Source of the DNA: Candidatus Cloacimonadota bacterium
GTDB lineage: Bacteria; Cloacimonadota; Cloacimonadia; Cloacimonadales; Cloacimonadaceae
Direction of reading: 5' to 3'
DNA: 9,272 nucleotides
NCBI GenBank assembly: GCA_017995495.1
Contig: JAGOIS010000050.1
Location: forward strand, 1 to 9,272
The position numbers were made by a program, and so were the translations under genes. Positions within the stretch are counted from its first letter, which is position 1; every line of letters begins with the position of its first letter. Under the pieces are notes generated by a model, which saw only the letters and a list, made by a program, of their open reading frames with translations, was not told the origin of the DNA and searched no databases. Shown here in pieces: positions 5,069 to 9,272 of the stretch.

Positions 5069-7251
5069 TGCACCAGCACCTGCTCCGGTGATCCGGATTG
5101 CAGCTGGGGATCCTGTTCGCGTCCCATCCGGCGGGCCCGGGAGCCCACGTTTTCGCGCAGATAGTTGTTCAGCTCTCCCTGGGTGATCTTATTATCGTCG
5201 TTGGCGTCAGCCTCGCCCCGCAGCCCTTTCATCAGGTAGTAGGAAAAGAGGCCGTGCTGCATGTCCGGATAGGAGCTGGCCACCTGGGAACCTGTGGCGG
5301 CGGAGAACACCGTGACGTTGGCCGCCACTGAGGGCAGTTCCGGACTGATGAAGACGGGCTTGGCGCCGGCCAGGATGATCTCGTTGGCGCGGGTGCCGCC
5401 GCTGAAGCAGCTGTCCAGAAAGATGTTCACCTGCCTGGCTTTGAGGTTGCCGAGGTTGGTGTAGAGCTGCTGCAGGGGATAGGCGGTGTTGGCGGGGAAA
5501 TTGGGGTTGCCGTCGTGGGGGAGCAGGAAGGCTTCGCTGCCGGCGGCGTCCGGTGCCCCGTGGCCGCTGTAATAGATGAAGATCTCGTTGTCCTTTTTAT
5601 TGGCGTTCTTGTCCAGCCAGCCCCTGGGGTTGAAAATGGCCTGGAATTCGCCCAGGGTGGCTCCGTCGTCGGTTTTCACATAGATGTTCTCAGCGGGGAT
5701 GCCCAGCACCTTCTGAAAGTAATCGAACATGAATTCCGCGTCCCGCCTGGCGTATTCCACCTGCGGCACGTTACGGTAGTTTTGGATGCCGATGATCACG
5801 CCCCAACGGTTCTTCTGGGGCTTGCCATGCTCCGGGATGTCCTGGTCCACGTCCACAGCCAGGGCCGGCGCTGTGCCTATGGGCAGATTGCTCTCCCGGC
5901 CCTGCACCACCATCTGGTCAGCGGTGCGCTCCACCCGGTTGAAGGCCAGGTTCAGAGGCTGGTCCAGTTTGCTGAACTGGGTCCGGCTTTCCTTGAGGTC
6001 CAGCCTCAGGTCCAGCTTGGTGGCTGTTTTGGAGGTGATGATGTTGAAGACCACATCACGGTAGTCACCGGGCTCCATGTTGCCCAAATTAAAGGTCCTG
6101 TCTGGGCTTTCCCCGTAGAGGAAAACCCCCTCGCCAGTGACGATCTGAGCGGTTACATTTTGGGCTGTGCCTCGTCCCCGGTTGTGGATCCGGGCGCGCA
6201 CCTCAACCGGTTCGGAGGTCTCGATCCTGCCGTTCTTGCTGAAGTCGTCGATGCCGATATCCGCTATGTAGAGTTCCGGCGGCAGCAGAGCACGGGTGGA
6301 AAAACTGATAACCTTATCATCCGGAGGAAAGCCGTTTTGTTCGCTGAAGCGGATGTTCAGGGAGGCCTGGGCGTCCCTGAGCTCCATCCCGGCTATCAGC
6401 TGCAGGTCCTTGCTGACCTGCTCCCCGGGCTTGATCTCGCCGAAATAGACGCTGTTGGGGTAGCTGATCCCGAAGGCTGTTCCCAGGTCAAATCTGGCCT
6501 CCACCATCCAGGCGCTGCCTTTGCCGCTATTTTTGACCGTGATGCCCACCCGGGCGGTCTCCTCCGCGTCCAGCATGTCATTGCCGCCTGGCTCGCTGAA
6601 GGTGACCACCGCTGACAGCACCGGCGGAACGATGGCTCCGGCAGGGCTGGTGCCAGCCAGGGCCGGAGCCCTGTCGGTGGAGGAATAAGTGCCGCCCGGC
6701 CCGGCCAGTTGCGCCTCCAGATAGCTCCATTGCAGGTTTTCGTCCAGTTGCCGGGTAACCTTCAGCTCATAGCGGGAAAAGTCTTGCTTTACCTCCGGAC
6801 CCTTGGCCAGGGGCACCACGATGTCGAAAGCGCGCTCCGGGATGCTGACCCGGTACTTTTGGGCATCCGCGTCATAGGCCCCCAGAGTGCCTTGTAGCAC
6901 CACCGTCTCCCGCGATTGCGCCAACCGCTCCTGCAGATTCTTGCGCAGAGCCGCATTCCGGGCGTCATGGGCGTTCCGGGCGTCCTGGATCTTTTGGGCG
7001 TATTCCGCCTGGATGGCCTTGATCTGGTTGCCCAGGTCCTTTTTGCGTTGCTCGAACTGGGCGCTGGTCTCAAATTCCCCTTTCAGCGGGTTTTGCAGCG
7101 TGGAAAGCACTTGGTCCCGTTCCGCTTCCAGGTAGCTGGAATCGAAGGGGGCGGCCAGCCAGTTCTTGAGGGCAACGGCTTCCTCGCGCAGATCCGCGGA
7201 CAGCAGCGCCGCGGCCAGGAGCAACAGCATACAGAGCATAAGTCTTTTCAT
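5062..7251 (-). CDS. Exported caspase-like (C14) protein with EF-hand loop
   Basis: A 729-aa protein with a signal peptide (cleavage near Ala19, LLSA|D), so the protease acts outside the cytoplasm. Residues about 38-115 are charged and helical, likely coiled coil. Residues about 208-320 and 325-435 look like two CARDB/Ig-like beta domains (ARVGITVKNSGKGSAW and VEVRARIHNRGRGTAQNVTA). The caspase p20-like domain runs from about 481 (RWGVIIGIQNYRNVP). Its catalytic pair is visible as His564 in YYSGHG and Cys615 in FLDSCFSGG, followed by FSAATGSQ. Residues 682-693 (DANDDNKITQGE) are a canonical 12-residue EF-hand calcium loop, suggesting Ca2+ control as in metacaspase-like enzymes. GAGG lies 4 bases before the ATG, and a possible promoter lies further upstream. 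It overlaps the DUF4384 gene and lies just downstream of the DGR. Substrate and role are unknown. Confidence 0.93.
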   Translation of the reverse strand: MKRLMLCMLLLLAAALLSADLREEAVALKNWLAAPFDSSYLEAERDQVLSTLQNPLKGEFETSAQFEQRKKDLGNQIKAIQAEYAQKIQDARNAHDARNAALRKNLQERLAQSRETVVLQGTLGAYDADAQKYRVSIPERAFDIVVPLAKGPEVKQDFSRYELKVTRQLDENLQWSYLEAQLAGPGGTYSSTDRAPALAGTSPAGAIVPPVLSAVVTFSEPGGNDMLDAEETARVGITVKNSGKGSAWMVEARFDLGTAFGISYPNSVYFGEIKPGEQVSKDLQLIAGMELRDAQASLNIRFSEQNGFPPDDKVISFSTRALLPPELYIADIGIDDFSKNGRIETSEPVEVRARIHNRGRGTAQNVTAQIVTGEGVFLYGESPDRTFNLGNMEPGDYRDVVFNIITSKTATKLDLRLDLKESRTQFSKLDQPLNLAFNRVERTADQMVVQGRESNLPIGTAPALAVDVDQDIPEHGKPQKNRWGVIIGIQNYRNVPQVEYARRDAEFMFDYFQKVLGIPAENIYVKTDDGATLGEFQAIFNPRGWLDKNANKKDNEIFIYYSGHGAPDAAGSEAFLLPHDGNPNFPANTAYPLQQLYTNLGNLKARQVNIFLDSCFSGGTRANEIILAGAKPVFISPELPSVAANVTVFSAATGSQVASSYPDMQHGLFSYYLMKGLRGEADANDDNKITQGELNNYLRENVGSRARRMGREQDPQLQSGSPEQVLVQW

Positions 7252-7279
7252 GAATCCTCACAAATCTGATACTCAATGC

Positions 7280-7308
7280 ATTCCTACTACTATTACCTTT
7301 CTTGTCAA
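7280..7308 (-). promoter_or_regulatory. Possible promoter of the caspase-like operon
   Basis: A perfect -35 consensus TTGACA lies at 7303-7308 in coding sense. At 16-17 bases spacing there is only a weak -10 (TAGGAA or AGGAAT), about 30 bases before the start codon. This is compatible with separate transcription of the caspase-like operon, but the -10 is poor. Confidence 0.3.
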
Positions 7309-7375
7309 GATAATCATTTCCAAATAATCGGGTGTTCGAGACAGGATCGCCCTACTAACCTTAAGAAAATCATTC

Positions 7376-7390
7376 GATGCCCAAGGCATC
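7376..7390 (-). other. Small hairpin in the TR 3' flank
   Basis: GATGCC and GGCATC form a perfect 6-bp stem with a 3-base loop, about 77 bases past the TR in coding sense. It is followed by a T-containing stretch (ATTTTCTT) that is too broken to be a convincing terminator. It could mark the end of the TR RNA or be part of its fold. Confidence 0.4.
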
Positions 7391-7422
7391 CGGGCAAAAA
7401 ACTGGGCTGTTTGTTCGCGCAC

Positions 7423-7445
7423 CCGGTAAAAGTTCGTTTCACCGG
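7423..7445 (-). other. 9-bp hairpin just downstream of the TR
   Basis: In coding-sense RNA, CCGGUGAAA pairs with UUUUACCGG around the loop CGAAC. All nine pairs form if the single G-U wobble is counted. It begins 21 bases past the TR end, where the spacer RNA of characterised DGRs carries essential structure. Confidence 0.55.
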
Positions 7446-7466
7446 TTCTGGCTGTATTAATAGCAT

Positions 7467-7573
7467 TGGCTAAACGCAGGCCGTTGTTGTTGTTCCTGTT
7501 GTCGGGATTGTTGTTGTTGCGATTGGCAACCCGACAGTTGTTGTCGTTGTTGTTCCAGGAACCGCCCCGCAGC
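7467..7573 (-). repeat. DGR template repeat (TR)
   Basis: A 107-base template matching both VRs without gaps. In coding sense, about a third of it is A (34 of the 106 bases 7468-7573), concentrated in AAC and AAT codons. Read in the VR frame it encodes 15 Asn, in runs such as WNNNDNNC and NRNNNNPDNRNNNNG. AAC and AAT are ideal DGR codons because changing their A bases reaches many amino acids without ever making a stop. The TR lies 24 bases past the RT stop codon. GGCCTGCGTTTAGCC is shared with the VRs at its coding 3' end. After one further A the TR continues ATGCTATT where the VRs have GGGCTGTC, consistent with a non-recipient (IMH*) end. Confidence 0.97.
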
Positions 7574-7597
7574 TCAGGTTTGTGTTTTTTGCCCATA

Positions 7598-8665
7598 TTA
7601 CACCACCAGCTTCCATTTACGCTGGCTGTTTTGAAAAACAATATCGTCCAGAATTTTGTTGCAGATCCTCTTGCTATGGCCTCCTAAAAGATAACCCAAA
7701 TGTCCGTTGTAACTCAACAGCAGCTTGCTCAGTACGATACTGTGGTCCCTGCTTTTCGCTTTCATTTTCCGGCGGAACCGGCAAAGGTTTTGGTTCCGCA
7801 CCCGGATCGAGTTGCCAACCAGCCTGAACCCCAAAAAATCCACACCCTGGCTGTTGTTGCCAATGCAGTCCTTTTTCTCATTGCGATGCAGTCTGATCCT
7901 GGCCAGTTCTTCGAGAATGAGTTCCCTGGCTCTGTGCAGATCGTTTCTATTATCTCCAAACACAATGATGTCATCCATGTATCTCACGTATTTCACCAGA
8001 CGCAGCTTTTCCCGGATGAAATGGTCCAACCCGGATAAGTAGAAATTTGCCAGAATCTGGCTGGTCAGGTTTCCGATGGGCAGGCCCCGCGATCTGATCA
8101 TATCCAGCACATCATCGCCGGGAAACGGAGTATAGTGATCCATGCCATCGTCATGAGTTTCCAGCAGTCGCCTCAACAAGCTGAGTACCTTGGGGTCCTT
8201 GATCTTTCTGGCCAGCATATCCATCAGTAGGCCATGGTCGATGTTGTAGTAGAATTTCCTGATGTCCAGCCGATAGTGATACTGGCTGTTTTTATACCAA
8301 TAGAACGCTTTTTTCACCGCCCGGTGCATGCCTTTGCCTTTCCTGCAGGCGTAACTGTCCACAACCAAAGGTCTGTCCAAAACCGGACCGATCACGTTGC
8401 AGATGGCGTGATGCACCACCCTGTCCTGAAATGGAGCCGAGGTTATCACCCGCTCCTTGGGTTCATGGATCTTGAACTGATGATACTCGCCAAACTGGTA
8501 GTTCTCGTTTAGCAGGCCTTGCTGTGTTTTATACAGCTCGTATTCCCAGTTGTAGGAATAAGCTTCAACACTCAAACCCCTTTTGGCTTTCCTGGCCATT
8601 CTGTAAGCCCAAAGAAGGTTATCCCAAGTGCATATTTTCTCGTACAGAAATCCTTCTCTTTTCAT
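7598..8665 (-). CDS. DGR reverse transcriptase
   Basis: A 355-aa RNA-dependent DNA polymerase that copies the TR RNA with adenine-specific errors for mutagenic homing. RT motifs are in order. The N-terminal RT0-2 part includes ERVITSAPFQDRVVHHAI (71-88). Motif A is YRLDIRKFYYNID with Asp134. Motif B is LPIGNLTSQ (195-203), whose I-G-x-x-T-S-Q form separates DGR RTs from the group II intron QGxxxSP type. Motif C is YVRYMDDIIVFG with Asp231 and Asp232, and VDFLGFRL (275-282) is motif E. There is no maturase or endonuclease domain, as expected for a DGR RT, and the length is typical. AGAGGG lies 5 bases before the ATG and overlaps the avd stop, so avd and RT are translationally linked. The TR follows directly. 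Base composition is more AT-rich than in the flanking genes. Confidence 0.97.
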   Translation of the reverse strand: MKREGFLYEKICTWDNLLWAYRMARKAKRGLSVEAYSYNWEYELYKTQQGLLNENYQFGEYHQFKIHEPKERVITSAPFQDRVVHHAICNVIGPVLDRPLVVDSYACRKGKGMHRAVKKAFYWYKNSQYHYRLDIRKFYYNIDHGLLMDMLARKIKDPKVLSLLRRLLETHDDGMDHYTPFPGDDVLDMIRSRGLPIGNLTSQILANFYLSGLDHFIREKLRLVKYVRYMDDIIVFGDNRNDLHRARELILEELARIRLHRNEKKDCIGNNSQGVDFLGFRLVGNSIRVRNQNLCRFRRKMKAKSRDHSIVLSKLLLSYNGHLGYLLGGHSKRICNKILDDIVFQNSQRKWKLVV

Positions 8666-8670
8666 TGCAA

Positions 8671-8676
8671 CCCTCT
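8671..8676 (-). promoter_or_regulatory. Shine-Dalgarno of the RT gene
   Basis: AGAGGG in coding sense, 5 bases before the RT ATG at 8663-8665. It shares two bases with the TAG stop of avd, which favours coupled translation of the two proteins. Confidence 0.7.
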
Positions 8677-9004
8677 ATATGGAACGCATCCAACCCCCGA
8701 CTTGTTTTCCTATGTTCTCCATCTGCTCTATCAGCGCGTGATGTATCTTGCTGTCAAACAGATGCATCTCATGCGACAGCCTGATCAGCAAACGCATGTG
8801 TTCCAGCTTGTTGCTCGCGGCTGCCAGATGCTTAAGTTTTTCTTGGCTGTGATATGCTGTTTGTAAAAATTCGAGTAGTTCGTACAAACTGTTTTCAATT
8901 CTTACTCCCAGGCTGTATCGAAAATTGCGTGGGTACTTGCTTATGATCGGCAACAACCACTTAAGCAGCTGATAAGTATCATTGATTACTTTAACGTCCT
9001 TCAA
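8675..9004 (-). CDS. avd: DGR accessory variability determinant (Avd-like four-helix bundle)
   Basis: A small basic all-helical protein of the Avd/four-helix-bundle family. In characterised DGRs it forms a pentameric barrel that binds the RT and template RNA and is needed for cDNA synthesis. Family pattern: YQLLKWLLPIISKYPRNFRYSLGVRIE, split here as KWLLPIISKYPRNFRYSLG then RIENSLYELLEFL, followed by KLEHMRLLIRLSHEM and the terminal IGKQVGGWMRSI. The start is uncertain. The frame stays open to a TTG at 9052, but that lies inside the 29-base repeat behind VR2 and has no ribosome site. The TTG at 9002-9004 (109 aa) has GGTGAGG before it, but with only about 2 bases spacing. No in-frame ATG precedes the conserved helix. 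The stop lies 9 bases before the RT start. Confidence 0.9.
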   Translation of the reverse strand: MKDVKVINDTYQLLKWLLPIISKYPRNFRYSLGVRIENSLYELLEFLQTAYHSQEKLKHLAAASNKLEHMRLLIRLSHEMHLFDSKIHHALIEQMENIGKQVGGWMRSI

Positions 9005-9029
9005 TTCCTCACCAGCTTTGAAAAAACCA

Positions 9030-9058
9030 AAGGCCAAAGGCCAAAGCGCCAAAGCCCG
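9030..9058 (-). repeat. 29-base element downstream of VR2
   Basis: Identical over 29 bases to 2171-2199. It follows the stop codon of target 2 in coding sense and contains the same three CTTTGG units. It lies between the VR2 gene and avd. Confidence 0.6.
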
Positions 9059-9059
9059 A

Positions 9060-9272
9060 TCAAAAGACAGCCCTGGCTAAACGCAGGCCGTTGCTGTAGT
9101 CCCCGTTGTCGGGAATGTTGTTGTAGCGATTGGCAACCCGACAGTGGCTGCCGTAGTTGTACCAGGCACCGCCCCGCAGCCCGCGGTACGAGCCCGAGCC
9201 CGCCCCGCGCGGGTCAGGGCCCGGGCTCTTGGCGTAATAACCGCTGTCATACCAGTCCCAGCACCATTCCCA
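9060..9272 (-). CDS. FGE-sulfatase-like DGR target protein 2, C-terminal part
   Basis: The frame is open from the right edge of the window to the TGA at 9060-9062, giving the last 70 residues; the start lies outside. It begins WEWCWDWYDSGYYAKSPG, runs through PRGAGSGSYRGLRGGAW, and ends NGLRLARAVF. It is therefore a close paralogue of target 1: over the 92 bases before the VR I count 9 differences. It ends in VR2, and target 1 suggests the unseen part has a signal peptide and the rest of the FGE fold. Positions that vary relative to the template are Tyr, Gly, Ser, His, Ile and Asp, typical of DGR-diversified lectin-fold binding sites. It sits immediately upstream of avd, the usual place of a DGR's primary target. 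Confidence 0.93.
   Translation of the reverse strand, partial: WEWCWDWYDSGYYAKSPGPDPRGAGSGSYRGLRGGAWYNYGSHCRVANRYNNIPDNGDYSNGLRLARAVF
9074..9180 (-). repeat. DGR variable repeat VR2
   Basis: These 107 bases align without gaps to the TR. I count 12 differences, 11 at template adenines. The exception is base 9167 (Ser to Ala), only about 13 bases from the coding 5' end of the repeat, where the converted tract may not reach. The coding 3' end GGCCTGCGTTTAGCC is unchanged. The pattern of changes is different from VR1, so the two were diversified independently. Confidence 0.96.

Larger units (their letters stand above)
7376..7597 (-). ncRNA. Putative TR-containing template RNA
   Basis: DGR reverse transcription uses an RNA containing the TR plus flanking sequence, which in the phage BPP-1 system is structured and needed for priming. 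Here the non-coding stretch between the RT stop and the caspase-like gene holds the TR, then a 9-bp hairpin (7423-7445) and a 6-bp hairpin (7376-7390). Both ends of the RNA are guesses: 5' is set at the RT stop and 3' at the second hairpin. It may simply be processed from, or be part of, the avd-RT transcript. Confidence 0.5.
7467..9272 (-). mobile_element. Diversity-generating retroelement cassette
   Basis: The core order in transcription sense is target/VR2, avd, RT, TR. All four DGR parts are present, plus a second recipient VR1 at 2215-2321. DGRs are not self-mobile in the sense of inserting at new sites; they rewrite their VRs. No frameshift or stop is seen in the RT or avd, and the RT active-site residues are intact, so the element is probably active or recently active. 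The cassette continues beyond the right edge through the rest of target 2. Confidence 0.95.

Noticed and set aside
5515..6615. A 366-codon plus-strand frame opposite the caspase-like gene.
   Set aside because: It lies wholly inside a gene with clear domains and active-site residues on the other strand. Long shadow frames are common at this GC content.
7273..7641. A 122-codon minus-strand frame through the TR, which reads as an Asn-rich protein.
   Set aside because: The TR frame is open only because it templates VR codons. The frame overlaps the RT end and runs through the likely promoter of the caspase-like gene. TRs are normally non-coding.
7598..8665. A retron or group II intron reverse transcriptase.
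   Set aside because: The motif B form IGNLTSQ, the Avd partner and the adenine-specific TR/VR pairs identify a DGR. There is no msr/msd-like structure and no maturase or endonuclease domain.
9030..9058. Short CCAAAG repeats as a CRISPR or tandem-repeat array.
   Set aside because: There are only three units of 6-8 bases without spacers, and the whole block is a single element repeated once elsewhere.

Overview
The window carries a complete diversity-generating retroelement (DGR): a reverse transcriptase, an Avd-type accessory protein, a template repeat (TR) and two variable repeats (VRs). Each VR forms the C-terminus of a formylglycine-generating-enzyme-like (FGE-sulfatase, C-type-lectin fold) protein. 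Hand alignment of the 106-107 base repeats gives 15 TR-to-VR1 differences and 12 TR-to-VR2 differences. Of these 27, 25 fall on template adenines (coding sense), which is the hallmark of DGR mutagenic retrohoming.

Organism: several proteins have lipoproteins' lipoboxes or secretion signals, so the host is probably a diderm bacterium. The Big_5-type Ig-like lipoprotein, the exported caspase-like protein and the FGE-like exported proteins would fit the FCB group, perhaps Cloacimonadota. This is an inference from protein style, not a demonstrated assignment. Most of the window is GC-rich, while the avd-RT part is clearly more AT-rich.

Layout. Bases 1-1980 (plus strand) hold the end of an unidentified gene, riboflavin synthase alpha chain and an Ig-like-domain lipoprotein, in a tightly packed or overlapping row. 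Bases 1981-2200 are a convergent intergenic stretch with inverted repeats. Everything from 2201 to 9272 is on the minus strand. In transcription order this is: the end of FGE-like target 2 with VR2 (9272-9060), avd (about 9004-8675), DGR reverse transcriptase (8665-7598), TR with a structured 3' flank (7573 to about 7376), an exported 729-aa caspase-like protein with an EF-hand loop (7251-5062), a DUF4384-type lipoprotein (5068-4052), an LPP20-like lipoprotein (3994-3452), and FGE-like target 1 with VR1 (3247-2201).

How the genes may work together: the RT and Avd would copy the TR RNA with adenine-specific errors and write the cDNA into VR2, close by, and VR1, about 5.1 kb away. This changes mainly solvent-facing residues of two exported FGE-fold proteins. 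Between the retroelement and the distant target lie an exported caspase-like protease and two lipoproteins. An envelope-located sensing, defence or interaction module with a diversified recognition protein is therefore a reasonable hypothesis, but the sequence alone does not prove a functional link.
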